DNA of 64,000 nucleotides, taken from AP-15 sp963772295. GTDB taxonomy: Bacteria > Pseudomonadota > Alphaproteobacteria > ATCC43930 > CGMCC-115725. Of this stretch, positions 55,443 to 64,000 are shown piece by piece (the stretch's first letter is position 1; the number at the start of each line of letters is the position of its first letter). Location: NCBI GenBank assembly GCA_963772295.1, contig CAVYWO010000020.1, forward strand, positions 248,001-312,000, given 5' to 3'. The translations under genes and the position numbers were made by a program. A model generated the notes under the pieces. It was given only the letters and a program-made list of their open reading frames with translations, was not told the origin of the DNA and ran no database searches.

Positions 55443-55482
55443 ACTCTGGTCTCCTCAGGCGTGCCGCAACAGCGGGCGCAGA

Positions 55483-55683
55483 TTATGAAAACGAGTCGTC
55501 GTTTACTTCGGGAACACCAGCGTCAAGCGGGGCTGGCACTCCCACTTCGATCCGCACAGGGAGTTCCGAGTAGTCGTGAACCAGGCCGCCGACGCGCAGC
55601 AATTGATTGATCCCGAGCTGAGCCGCTGCGTCGAGGACGCGTGCGGGACCGTGCAGAGGGCATGGCCGCGCGGCATTTGGCAA
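55483..55683 (-). CDS. Small hypothetical ORF between the two CoA-transferase genes
   Basis: 66 codons from a TTG just after the upstream gene's stop. ARVLDAAAQLGINQLLRVG and SELPVRIEVGVPAPLDAGV look protein-like, but no ribosome-binding site was seen and the opposite strand is also open here. It may be a remnant of a larger gene. Low confidence. Confidence 0.25.
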   Translation of the reverse strand: MPNAARPCPLHGPARVLDAAAQLGINQLLRVGGLVHDYSELPVRIEVGVPAPLDAGVPEVNDDSFS

Positions 55684-55686
55684 AGG

Positions 55687-57276
55687 TCAAGTCTCCCAGG
55701 TCGGCTGCGCCGCACCACGCACGTCTATTAGGGGCTTGCGCCAGCGCGTTGGCGTTCGCGACAGCTTCACCAGCGGGGCCAGCCGCTCATAGTCGCCATA
55801 CGGGGTCATGCCGCGGATCGTCTCCGGCGGGCCAAGCCGGCTGTCCGGGCCCGGGTTGGCTAGCTCCGCCTGATCCACCTGCCCAAGGCTCATGAACCAC
55901 ATTGCAGCGCGGGCGAGGCTCACGCGGACATGGTAGCTGCCGCCTTCGCGGGCGCGGCGACGCAACGCAGCGATTACCCCGGCTGTGCCGAGGTAGCCGG
56001 CGATGTAGTCGTTCATTACAAAGGTAGGCGGGAAGCGCGGGTGGTCGGGGCCGCTGCCCTCGATCGCGGTGAAGCCGCTCACCGTAAGGCCCTCCATGTC
56101 GAAGCCCGCGAACATCTTCCATGGGCCCTCCCAGCCATAGCCTCGGACTGAGCAATAAACGCTGCCCGGACGCGCGTGGGCGACCTCCTCCACCCCGAAA
56201 CCAAGCTCGTCCATCTTGCGACCGCGGAAACCCTCGATGAAAACGTCGGCCTGTGGGAGCAGGCGCTGCAGGAGACGGTTGTGCCCTGCATTCCTAAGAT
56301 TGAGCAGTGTGGAGCGCATACCCACATTGACGTCCTGCCAGATCGCTTCATGCTCGAAGCCCTGGTTACGCGCGATGTGCAGTACCTCGGCGCCATAACC
56401 AGCGAGGTTGCGCGCGACCGTGGAACTTGCGATCACGTGGGTGCACGCGAGCGCGCGAATGCCCGACAGCGGCTGCGTCGGGTTCGGTGTCCAGGGCACA
56501 GGATCGCTGTCGCCGACCTTCACGATCTCGACTAATGGTGTCGCCGCCGCCGCCTGGCCTTGCGGATGTGCCAGCCACTCCGCCTGAGTGCGGTGAATGC
56601 CCATGATCATCCCTGCCTCGCCCACGCGCTCCTCGAGATCGGCGCTATTGAAGGTACGGATCGCCGCCGCAATCGCGGCCGTATTGGGAGCAGCGTCGAT
56701 TACGCGCAGGAAACCCGTGAAATGCTGCGGGTAGAGACCGGTCGGGGTCACCCGACGGCCGTCGCGCGTCTCATAGATGGCGAAGGAGAGTGGGTTCCCA
56801 ATCGCGAGCGGTGCCTGCAGGGCGCGATCGTTCAGCGACGGCTGCCAAGTCCATTCGGCCGGCAGCGGGTCGGCCGGTAGCATGCCGATGTCGCGCAGCT
56901 CCTCGACAAGAAGGCGTGCCCAAGGAGAGACCGCGTACACGGCCTGGCGAAGGTCCGCGCTGAGGTCTTGCGATTGCCCGGTGCGCTCCCGCCAGACCGC
57001 GGCAGCGCCTATGCCCGCACCCATGGCGGGGATGGCCATGCAGGCCCCGGTACGAAAGTGGCTCCGCACGATCGGATCGCGGCCCGTGAAGATCACGCTT
57101 CCGCCTCCGTCTTCGGGCGTGCCGCCGATGTTGCGCATGAACTCGGCCAAAGTCGTCTCGATCGAGAAGGTGCCTGAGGTGGCGATCTCGGCAACTGCCG
57201 GTCGGTTCGCCGCGAGCATCGACGCTGCGAGGGTTCCTCCCGTGGCTTGCAATACTTCGCGGCGACTCAGTGACAT
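55687..57276 (-). CDS. Class III CoA-transferase homologue with Tat-like signal
   Basis: 529 residues from ATG 57276, preceded by GGGAGG; an in-frame start at 57342 lacks a site. The N-terminus SLSRREVLQATGGTLAASM, ending RPAVAEIA, has twin arginines, a mild hydrophobic stretch and a cleavable-looking end. The first ~270 residues resemble a divergent CaiB module; the second starts LSGIRALACTHVIASSTVA and has VYCSVRGYGWEGPWKMFAG, then FDMEGLTVSGF with the catalytic Asp, and GSYHVRVSLARAAMW. Frame intact. Upstream member of the group with the other homologue and the porin. Confidence 0.85.
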   Translation of the reverse strand: MSLSRREVLQATGGTLAASMLAANRPAVAEIATSGTFSIETTLAEFMRNIGGTPEDGGGSVIFTGRDPIVRSHFRTGACMAIPAMGAGIGAAAVWRERTGQSQDLSADLRQAVYAVSPWARLLVEELRDIGMLPADPLPAEWTWQPSLNDRALQAPLAIGNPLSFAIYETRDGRRVTPTGLYPQHFTGFLRVIDAAPNTAAIAAAIRTFNSADLEERVGEAGMIMGIHRTQAEWLAHPQGQAAAATPLVEIVKVGDSDPVPWTPNPTQPLSGIRALACTHVIASSTVARNLAGYGAEVLHIARNQGFEHEAIWQDVNVGMRSTLLNLRNAGHNRLLQRLLPQADVFIEGFRGRKMDELGFGVEEVAHARPGSVYCSVRGYGWEGPWKMFAGFDMEGLTVSGFTAIEGSGPDHPRFPPTFVMNDYIAGYLGTAGVIAALRRRAREGGSYHVRVSLARAAMWFMSLGQVDQAELANPGPDSRLGPPETIRGMTPYGDYERLAPLVKLSRTPTRWRKPLIDVRGAAQPTWET

Positions 57277-57713
57277 TCTAAGCCTCCCATGCGCCGTTGT
57301 CGGCGCTTCGCTAGGTATACCCCAAAAGATCGCGGGTAGCACGATTGCCTGTCACCCTTACCTGACAAAACCGATGACCGGCTTCCAGCGGGGTGATCCG
57401 TTCCAGGTGGTGTGGCGCTATCCTGTAACCCACACGGCGGCGCATAACGGCAGCCGGCTTGGCGCGGTGCTCGGGCGCGGCAACACGGCCACCGACGTCT
57501 CGCGATACCGCCTATCGCTCGGCGGCAAACTCGGCGCTGCGCGCCGGGCTCGGCGCCGTCGCGTCGCCCGGCATGGATAGCATGGACAAATATGGCCGCA
57601 GCTTTCACATTTAGCGGTCAACGGTCGCGGCTGGTGGCGCTTGGCTGATCGCGAGCGAGCGTAGGACGGCCGCGTCCGAGGCGCCATTCAGCCAATCCAT
57701 AGGGGAGGATCGC
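57277..57713. other. Intergenic stretch without supported gene
   Basis: Open frames here are short and Arg-rich, typical of shadows in high-GC DNA. It is divergent promoter space for the CoA-transferase group (minus) and the SHOCT gene (plus), whose ribosome-binding site GGGGAGG lies at about 57702-57708. Confidence 0.45.
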
Positions 57714-58094
57714 ATGCTGAGAAACGGCACTTTCACATTCGGCAACTTTCTGCTCGACGTCCTCGCCATCTTCATCTTCGTGATGTGGTTCTGGCTGCTG
57801 ATCACGGTGATCGGCGACCTGTTTCGGCGGCACGACACGTCGGGGGTGGTCAAGGCGATCTGGGTGATCGTGCTGATCCTGTTCCCGTATATCGGCATAT
57901 TCGTCTACCTGATAACGCAAAGCCGGGGCATGGCCGAGCGGAGCAGCCAGCGCGCGCAACAGGCGCGCGACGAACTGCGCCAGATCGTCGGCTTCAGCGC
58001 CGCCGACGAGATCGAAAAGCTCGACCGGCTGAAGACGGCCGGTACCATTTCCAACGAGGAATATGCCCGGCTACGGGCCCGACTGGTCACGTAG
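57714..58094 (+). CDS. PLDc_N/SHOCT-domain small membrane protein
   Basis: 126 residues after GGGGAGG. The N-terminal part has two helices, LLDVLAIFIFVMWFWLLI and AIWVIVLILFPYIGIFVYL, the pattern of the phospholipase D N-terminal membrane module, and the C-terminus has DEIEKLDRLKTAGTISNEE followed by YARLRARL, the SHOCT oligomerisation motif. Such proteins are common and uncharacterised, perhaps envelope stress-linked. Intact. Confidence 0.88.
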   Translation: MLRNGTFTFGNFLLDVLAIFIFVMWFWLLITVIGDLFRRHDTSGVVKAIWVIVLILFPYIGIFVYLITQSRGMAERSSQRAQQARDELRQIVGFSAADEIEKLDRLKTAGTISNEEYARLRARLVT

Positions 58095-58120
58095 CCCCAG
58101 CGACACCGGCGGGCGCTAAT

Positions 58121-58384
58121 CTAGCTGCCTCGGCGCCCTGCCTGGTAGCCCTGCTGGAACGCTGCATCCTGAGAGCGGCGGGATTGATCGACCACCAGGC
58201 CGCCGAGCAGGCCGGCTCCGGCACCGATCCCGGCGCCGAGAGCGGCATTGCCGCCGATCGCCCCAATGATCGCCCCGCCGCCGGCGCCGATGGCGGTGCC
58301 GGTGAGCGCGCGCTGCTGGGTCGGGGTCATGTCGGCGCAGGCGATGACCGGCAGGCAGAGGGCGCCAACCAATAGCTTGTTCAT
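58121..58384 (-). CDS. Glycine-zipper lipoprotein
   Basis: 87 residues from ATG 58384. LLVGALCLPVIACADM has a lipoprotein-type signal with Cys. The body is a glycine-zipper helix pair (GTAIGAGGGAIIGAIGG, GAGIGAGAGLLGGLVV) ending with a polar tail QDAAFQQGYQAGR. Glycine-zipper 2TM proteins sit in the outer membrane or periplasm. Just downstream of the Rap1a-like gene in the same direction. Confidence 0.85.
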   Translation of the reverse strand: MNKLLVGALCLPVIACADMTPTQQRALTGTAIGAGGGAIIGAIGGNAALGAGIGAGAGLLGGLVVDQSRRSQDAAFQQGYQAGRRGS

Positions 58385-58407
58385 GCGAACCCCCGGGGTG
58401 TGTTCAG

Positions 58408-58797
58408 TCAGGGCGACGAAGAGCAGGGATAGCGTTCGCTCAGAAAGCGGAACAACCCGTCGGTTGCCGACTGGGTCATGCGGTCCGGTGCGGCCCGTGC
58501 CCAACCGACGAATTCGCGCATCGCCTGCGAGCGCGTCGGCGGCGGATCGGGCAGGCAGAACAGCTTGCGTCCGCGGAAGGGGGCCATGTTCTGCATCTCC
58601 ACCGTGACCGCGCCCTGCAGATAGCCCTCGCAGAAGTTGAGGGCCGCCGTCCCGATCCCGTTGTCGGCTGTAGCGCCGCACAGCTCCGCGAGGTCGCCGG
58701 CGGTCTTCGCGTCGAAATTCGCTTCGGTCGCCGCCCGCGCCGCAAGTGGAACGCAGAGAGCGAGCAACGCAATAGCGATCCGGCCCCTGTCTTTCAT
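58408..58797 (-). CDS. Rap1a/Tai-family-like exported protein
   Basis: 129 residues. Signal peptide RIAIALLALCVPLAARAA. The mature part has the Cys pattern of the Rap1a immunity fold: LAELCGATAD, NFCEGYLQGAVT, KLFCLPDP and RYPCSSS (four cysteines), with helices QAMREFVGWARAAPDRM. Named after type VI effector immunity proteins, but most members are of unknown role. No effector gene is adjacent. Intact. Confidence 0.82.
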   Translation of the reverse strand: MKDRGRIAIALLALCVPLAARAATEANFDAKTAGDLAELCGATADNGIGTAALNFCEGYLQGAVTVEMQNMAPFRGRKLFCLPDPPPTRSQAMREFVGWARAAPDRMTQSATDGLFRFLSERYPCSSSP

Positions 58798-58870
58798 GTC
58801 TTGTCTTCCCCTTCCAGCCGCGGCCCAGCATATCGGCCGATCCGGCGCCGGTAAACCGACCGCCGCGGCC

Positions 58871-60325
58871 TCAGAACGACCCGAATGCCGACCCGAGGGC
58901 GATCACCGCGGCGAGCGCCACAACCGGCCCCACGATGACCGCCATCACGATGTCGAAATAGCTCTCGCGATGCGACGAACCGCAGACCGCGAGCAAGGTC
59001 ACCACCGCGCCGTTTTGCGGCAGGCTGTCGAGCGTGCCGGCGCTGATCACCGCGACCCGATGCAGAAGGGCCGGATCGATGCCGTGCGCTTGGGCCAGGC
59101 GCAGATAGGTTCCGCCCAGCGCCTCGAGTGCGATCGTCAGACCACCCGAGGCGGACCCGGTCAGCGCCGACAGCACATTGGTGGCGACCGCGAGCGAGAC
59201 GAGCGGGCCACCGCCGATCGCCAATACCCAATCGCGAACGAGGGCAAAGGCCGGGACGGCAGCGACCACCGCGCCAAATCCGACAAGGCTCGCGACGCTG
59301 AGCACCGGCAGTACCGATGCCGTGGCGCCGGCATCCATGGTTTCGCGCAGCGCCAGGAAACGCCGCCAGTTGACGGCGACGACTGCGAGGGTCGCCGCCA
59401 AGAGAGCAGTCACCACCGACCAGACGCCGCCGACGGCGGAAAGCGACGTCGCGCCGAACCGTTCTTCGGCGAGGAACGAGACGTCAAGGCGCGGCAGGAC
59501 GACGAGCGACATCGTGACATTGACGACGACGACCACAACGAGCGGCAGCGCCGCCAGCGCGATCGGCGGGGGTTCGCCGCTTGGGCGGCCGTGAGCGGCT
59601 TCGGCGGGGTCGAACTCGCGGGCGGTGGTGGCGCGCTGCCGCACCGTGGCGTCCTCGGCCGCCCTCTCGACCGCAGCGGGGAGCGAGGGAGCCCAACCTT
59701 CGCCTTTGCGGCGCGCGGCCGCCTCGGCGCGCCCCAGCCACCACAAGCCGAACGCGAGCATGATCGCGGCGGCGATGATGCCGAGGCCGGGGGCGGCGAG
59801 CGGCGTCGTGCCGAAGAACGGTATCGGGATCGCGTTCTGGATCGCCGGCGTCCCGGGCAGCGCCGACATCGTGAAGGTGGAAGTGCCGAGCGCGATCGCC
59901 GCGGGGACCAGCCGATTGGGAATCCCTGCGGTGCGAAACACCGCCTGCGCCATCGGCACGAGCACGAAAAACGCGACGAACAGGCTGACGCCGCCATAAG
60001 TGACGAAGGCGCCGGCGAGCACGACGGTCAGCACCGCGCGGCTCGGGCCCAACCGCGCCGACATGAATCGTGCAATCGCGGCGACCGAACCGCTGTCCTC
60101 CATCAGCTTGCCAAACAGCGCCCCGAGCAAGAAGATCGGGAAGAACTGCGCGACGAACCGCGCCGCGCTGTCCATGAAGGTCTGCGTCCAGTAGGCGAGC
60201 AGCGGCCCGCCTGCGAAGAGCGCCGCCAGCAGCGCGGCGGCCGGTGCGAGCAGCAGGATGCTCCAGCCCCGGTAGGCGAACCAGACGAGAAGGCCGAGCC
60301 CGAGGAGGATGCCGAAAAGCCCCAT
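58871..60325 (-). CDS. GntP-family permease
   Basis: 484 residues and about twelve membrane segments. ILLLAPAAALLAALFAGGP, FFPIFLLGALFGKLMEDSG, GGVSLFVAFFVLVPMAQAV and LGTSTFTMSALPGTPAIQN match the gluconate:H+ symporter family; a charged central loop (residues about 190-235) is followed by the second half with GSASGGLTIALEALGGTYL and GTLDSLPQNGAVVTLL. Imports gluconate-like or other small organic acids. Intact. Confidence 0.9.
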   Translation of the reverse strand: MGLFGILLGLGLLVWFAYRGWSILLLAPAAALLAALFAGGPLLAYWTQTFMDSAARFVAQFFPIFLLGALFGKLMEDSGSVAAIARFMSARLGPSRAVLTVVLAGAFVTYGGVSLFVAFFVLVPMAQAVFRTAGIPNRLVPAAIALGTSTFTMSALPGTPAIQNAIPIPFFGTTPLAAPGLGIIAAAIMLAFGLWWLGRAEAAARRKGEGWAPSLPAAVERAAEDATVRQRATTAREFDPAEAAHGRPSGEPPPIALAALPLVVVVVVNVTMSLVVLPRLDVSFLAEERFGATSLSAVGGVWSVVTALLAATLAVVAVNWRRFLALRETMDAGATASVLPVLSVASLVGFGAVVAAVPAFALVRDWVLAIGGGPLVSLAVATNVLSALTGSASGGLTIALEALGGTYLRLAQAHGIDPALLHRVAVISAGTLDSLPQNGAVVTLLAVCGSSHRESYFDIVMAVIVGPVVALAAVIALGSAFGSF

Positions 60326-60370
60326 CGCCCGCCCGTTGCTATCGACAGCGCGCCGAGGTCTTCCCCGGCG

Positions 60371-61448
60371 TCATCGAGCGGCCTCCTTGATTGCGGTTCC
60401 GCGCGCCGCACCCTCGGGCAGATGCGCCGGCTTCAGGCTTTCGTCGAAGATCCAGGAAAGATCCAGCGTATTGCGCACGCCGAGATCGTCGTAATGCGCC
60501 GACAGCCAGTGTTGCGCGGCGGTCCGGCCGCGGTCCCGGAGATAAGTCAGGAAGGCCCATTCGGCATTGAGTTTGCTGGAGACGCCGAGTTCCAGCATGA
60601 ATCGCGTGGACGTGGACGTCACGGAAGCGCTCGCGCTCGAGATCCTCGTAATGGATGATTTCCCAGAGGAAGGCGAGCGCGCGCAGCTCCTTCAACAGGC
60701 TCGCATTGAACGTGATCTCGTTCAACCGGTTTTGGATGTCGCGGGCCGACCGGGGAACATCCGGGCGGTAAAACGGGTTGATCTGGATCACCATGACATC
60801 GCCGGCGGCGCATTCGTCGACGAGCGGGAACAGGGCCGGGTTGCCCATATAACCGCCGTCCCAATAAGCCTCCCCGTCGATCTCGACGGCCTTGAAAAGG
60901 AACGGAAGGCAGGCCGACGCCATCACCGCGTCGAGCCCGATCCCGGGTTGCCGGAATATCTTCGGTCGCCCGGTCCGGACATTGGTTGCGGCCAGAAACA
61001 GCTTCGGGGCGGCGGTGTCATTGACCCGCTCGAAGTCGATGCAACGCGCAACCACGTCGCGCAACGGATTGAAATTCATCGGATTGAGGTCGTACGGCGA
61101 AAACAGCCGCGAAAGGTGATCCATCAGGATATAGCTCGGCGACGCGTCGAGGCTCCAGTTGCCCATGAAGACATCGACGACCGACCGCTGGATCGGGCTG
61201 TACCGGGCCGCGGCGCTGGTCGCCGACCAGAATTGCTCGAGGCTTTTGCGCGCTCCGGCCGGGCCGTCGCGCGCCAGGCCCTCGGCGAGTGCCACCGCGT
61301 TCATGGCGCCGGCGCTGGTGCCGCTGACGCCGGCGATGGCGAGCCGCTCGTCTTCGAGCAGCCGGTCGAGGACGCCCCAGGTGAAGGCGCCGTGCGAGCC
61401 GCCGCCCTGCAAGGCAAGCTTGATCGTCCTTTTGACCCGCCCTTTCAT
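60371..61448 (-). pseudogene. Patatin-like phospholipase, late frameshift
   Basis: From ATG 61448 (GGAGGG upstream). LALQGGGSHGAFTWGVLDR is the oxyanion-hole glycine run, GVSGTSAGAMNAV contains the nucleophile Ser in GxSxG, and AYWDGGYMGNPALFP the catalytic Asp in DGG. Near 60590 the frame breaks after FRDVHVHA; the expected end (FMLELGVSSKLNAEWAFL, LRDRGRTAAQHWLSAHYDD) continues in another frame to 60371. In the broken frame an unrelated Arg-rich tail runs to 60339. The catalytic domain is whole, so partial activity is possible. Confidence 0.82.
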
Positions 61449-61747
61449 GCCGCCCTCCGGGGTTCGACCGCTCGTCAATATGTTCGGCGGTCGCAGTCGC
61501 GGCAACCCGATGCTGCCTGGGCAGGCGGCGGTTCGTGTTCACTCGACGGCGACCGCCGCGCCAACGCAAGGAAATCCGCGACCGACTTCCGTAAATTTTC
61601 GCTACCGCGGGGGATCGGCAGAGTGTAACAAATCCGTATTATTGGGAGGACGACGCAATGAAGTGTCTCGGCGCCGGGCGGGCGGGCATGGTCCCCGCCT
61701 GCTCGGCGGTTGCCGTCAGAACAACCGGATTCGGGCCGGCCGCATAG

Positions 61748-63344
61748 ATGAATACGGCTTCCGCGATCACGCTGGTCGGCGGATTGGGGCTGTTTCTGCT
61801 CGGCATCCACCACCTCACCGAGGGCCTGAAGGGTCTTGCCGGCGACTCGCTGCGCCGCACCCTGCAGACCCTCGTCGCCGGCCGGTTGAGCGCGGTCGTT
61901 TCGGGCGCGCTCTTCACCGTCGCGATTTAGTCCTCGACCGCGACGACTTTGACGGTGATCGGCTTCGTCAGCGCTGGACTGGTCACCTTCGCACAAGCGG
62001 TTGGGGTCATCGTCGGCGCGACCTTCGGCACGACCTCGACCCCGTGGCTGGTGGCGATCTTCGGCTTTCGCGTCAGCGTCTCCGTCGCAGCCCTGCCGAT
62101 GCTCGGCATCGGCGCCTTTCTCTGGCTGATCGCCAGGGGCCGGGCTCGCTCGCTCGGAGCGATCCTCGCCGGCTTCGGGCTGCTGTTCATCGGCATCGAG
62201 TACCTTCAGACCGGAATGAAAAACATTTCCTGGGACCTCGATGCGATCGGCGGGAGCGGCCCCGGCGCGCGCTGGATCCTCGCCGGGATCGGGATCCTGA
62301 TGTCGATCGTCATGCAGAGTTCGAGCGCTGCCGCGGCGACGACGCTGGTCGCTCTGCACGCCGGGTCGGTGACATTTCCGCAGGCCTGTGCGATGATCGT
62401 CGGACAAAGCGTTGGGACCGCCGCGACGAGCGCGCTGCTGTTGATCGGCGGCGGGCTGGCGGTGCGGCGAGCAGCGCTGGCGCACATCGTCTACAACGTC
62501 GGCGTCGGCATCCTCGGAATGATACTGCTCCGACCGATCGCAGCGGCCGGAGACTGGGTCGGCGCGCAGCTCGACGATCCCGACGGCGTGCTAGCGCTCG
62601 CGGCCTTCAGCAGCATTTTCAAGTTCGTCGGCGTTGCCGCCTTCTTTCCGTGGCTCGAGGGTTTTTCGCGAGTCATGGTCAAGATCTCCGGCACCGGCGC
62701 CGAGTTCGGCCCTTGCCCGTCTCGAACCGACGCTCGCCGAAGCGGGAGGACCAGTCGCCCTCGAAGCAGCCTGGCGGGCGATCCTCGAAACGGCGCGTGC
62801 TTGCGTCGATGCCGTGCGCCGACGGCTTGCCGGCGAAGCCGTCCGTTACGACCCGCCGATCGATGCGCTCCGCCAGACCGAGCAGTTTCTGGAATCGCTA
62901 TCGCTCGAAACCTTTGATCTCGGCGTGATCGAGCCTCGCCTCGTGCGGCTCTGCCACGCCCTCGATCATCTCGCGAGGCTGATCGACGACCTGCAGCAGC
63001 TGCCGGAAGTCGAAGCCGTTTGGCAGCCTCCCGGCGGCTTCGCGGCAGGCGCGCGGGCGCTCGGCGCCTGGCTCGACGCCACGCGAGACCCCGCGGCACC
63101 GTCCAATTCTGCGATCTTCTCGGCGCTCGAACATGCCTCGAGACAGCTCAGCTTGGAGCTCAAAGCGGGCCGCGAGGCGACGCTGGAAGACGTCGCCGTA
63201 CAGCGAATGCCGGCCGCCGCCGCGCGCTGGGTTATCGAGACGCTGGCCTGGGCCGAGGGCGCGCTCCATCATGCTTGGCGTCTGGCCGAATCGCTGAGAT
63301 TAGCCTCGGGCAACGAGCCAGCTTCGAGGAGGGAGGAACGATGA
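61748..63344 (+). pseudogene. Na/Pi cotransporter with PhoU-like domain, amber stop and frameshift
   Basis: ATG 61748. GGLGLFLLGIHHLTEGLKG starts the first PNaS repeat, then TVAI*SSTATTLTVIGFV: the TAG at 61928-61930 stands exactly where the family has the Gln of its QSS motif (a C-to-T change of CAG). The second repeat has IVMQSSSAAAATTLVALHA intact. One extra base at 62705 moves the PhoU-like tail to another frame (SALARLEPTLAEAGGPVAL, LVRLCHALDHLARLIDDL). It ends overlapping the ATG of the PPK2 gene. It would import phosphate; now very likely inactive. Confidence 0.88.
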
Positions 63345-64000
63345 CCACCGCTCCACCGCCAACGAAGCGCAAGGACTACGAAAAAGAGCTGCGCAAACTG
63401 CAGGTGGAACTTTGCGCGCTGCAGGACTGGGTCAAACACCAGCGGCTGCGCATCGTCGTGATCTTCGAAGGACGCGACGCCGCCGGGAAGGGCGGCACGA
63501 TCAAGGCCATTACCGAAAAAGTCAGTCCGCGGGTATTCCGGGTCGTGGCGTTGCCGGCCCCGTCCGACCGCGAGAAGGCGCAATTGTACTTCCAGCGCTA
63601 TCTCCCGCATTTTCCGACCGCCGGCGAGATCGTGATCTTCGACCGCAGCTGGTACAATCGGGCGGGCGTCGAACACGTGATGGGTTTCTGCACCGAAGCG
63701 CAGCACCGTCGTTTCCTGCAGATTTGCCCCGAGTTCGAACTTTACGTCGTCGACGACGGCATCACACTGATCAAATATTGGCTCGAAGTGAGCGACGAGG
63801 AGCAGAAGCGCCGTTTCGAGGCGCGCATCAACGATCCGCTGCGCCAATGGAAGCTGAGCCCGACGGACCTTGCCTCACGCAGCAAATGGTTCGAGTACTC
63901 GCGGGCGCGCGACGTCATGTTCGCCGCAACGAGCACCAAGCACGCACCCTGGTACATCGTCCGCTCCGACGACAAACGGCGGGCGCGCCTCAATTGCATC
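63341..64000 (+). CDS. ppk2: Polyphosphate kinase 2 (PPK2), 5' part
   Basis: 220 residues to the window edge. ATG overlaps the stop of the phosphate transporter (ATGA) and has GGAGGGAGG upstream. DYEKELRKLQVELCALQDW is the N-terminal PPK2 helix, VIFEGRDAAGKGGTIKAI the Walker A loop, and VIFDRSWYNRAGVEHVMGF the Walker B/lid region, then RRFEARINDPLRQWKLSP. It transfers phosphate between polyphosphate and nucleotides. Coupling to a phosphate transporter fits phosphate storage. Incomplete at the 3' end only. Confidence 0.96.
   Translation, partial: MTTAPPPTKRKDYEKELRKLQVELCALQDWVKHQRLRIVVIFEGRDAAGKGGTIKAITEKVSPRVFRVVALPAPSDREKAQLYFQRYLPHFPTAGEIVIFDRSWYNRAGVEHVMGFCTEAQHRRFLQICPEFELYVVDDGITLIKYWLEVSDEEQKRRFEARINDPLRQWKLSPTDLASRSKWFEYSRARDVMFAATSTKHAPWYIVRSDDKRRARLNCI

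Noticed and set aside
57357..57580. Plus-strand frame (MTGFQRGDPFQVVWRYP...) as a small gene.
   Set aside because: No ribosome-binding site, Arg-rich end and no recognisable family; treated as intergenic.
58408..58797. Type VI immunity gene on the basis of the Rap1a-like fold.
   Set aside because: No effector, VgrG or PAAR gene is nearby, and the family is wide; kept only as a fold-level assignment.
18541..61930. Possible reassignment of TAG to an amino acid, because several genes continue in frame past TAG.
   Set aside because: The interrupted positions would need different residues (Gln in the Na/Pi transporter, probably Tyr in the cyclase), and TAG is the normal final stop of intact genes here (for example xoxG, the ABC-2 permease, the ceramidase-like and SHOCT genes).

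Overview
The window is high-GC DNA from a free-living Gram-negative bacterium, most likely an alphaproteobacterium. This rests on the gene families present (VanA-type Rieske oxygenase, MsrP, YajQ, XoxF-type methanol dehydrogenase, LivJ-type binding protein, OprB porin, multisubunit cation/proton antiporter). The placement is inference from gene content; no rRNA or phylogenetic marker is present.

Layout. 1-2.7 kb holds ordinary housekeeping or accessory genes (haem-binding protein end, VOC protein, alpha/beta hydrolase, EF-hand protein). 2.8-4.9 kb is a visibly AT-richer island with an HNH-like zinc protein and three small proteins, followed by an IS1595-family transposase. 6-11.4 kb holds msrP, an EF-G paralogue, a VOC protein, a Rieske oxygenase and yajQ. 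A tRNA-Glu(CTC) at 11.45 kb opens a mobile-element graveyard to about 17.9 kb: Tn3-type tnpA/tnpR remnants, a truncated group II intron, a broken HTH gene, a truncated Baeyer-Villiger monooxygenase and one nearly complete group II intron (15.9-17.85 kb). 17.9-22.3 kb holds an adenylate cyclase/ATPase/TPR gene split by an in-frame TAG, and a helix-hairpin-helix gene broken by a local inversion.

22.4-37 kb centres on one-carbon/alcohol oxidation: a lanthanide-type xoxF-xoxG-xoxJ operon (with a pentapeptide-repeat gene coupled to xoxJ), a glutathione-dependent formaldehyde dehydrogenase (frameshifted), cytochrome c, and a PQQ-associated type ABC exporter. Together these would oxidise methanol in the periplasm with XoxF, pass electrons to XoxG and other cytochromes, and remove formaldehyde through the glutathione route. 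38.7-45.4 kb holds an AI-2E type permease and an Mrp/Mnh/Mbh-like antiporter operon. 45.4-49.6 kb is an RND efflux system whose pump gene is frameshifted. A degraded direct copy of the 38.7-40.5 kb region recurs at 50.0-51.5 kb. 51.6-57.3 kb is a minus-strand group with an OprB porin and two class III CoA-transferase homologues that both begin with twin-arginine-like signal peptides. 57.7-64 kb holds small envelope genes, a GntP permease, a patatin, a broken Na/Pi cotransporter and polyphosphate kinase 2 (cut by the window edge).

A dominant feature is the number of broken genes: at least a dozen frameshifts or in-frame stops, in both mobile and metabolic genes. Either the genome is decaying or the assembly carries indel errors; the duplications, truncations and inversion cannot be explained by simple indel errors.
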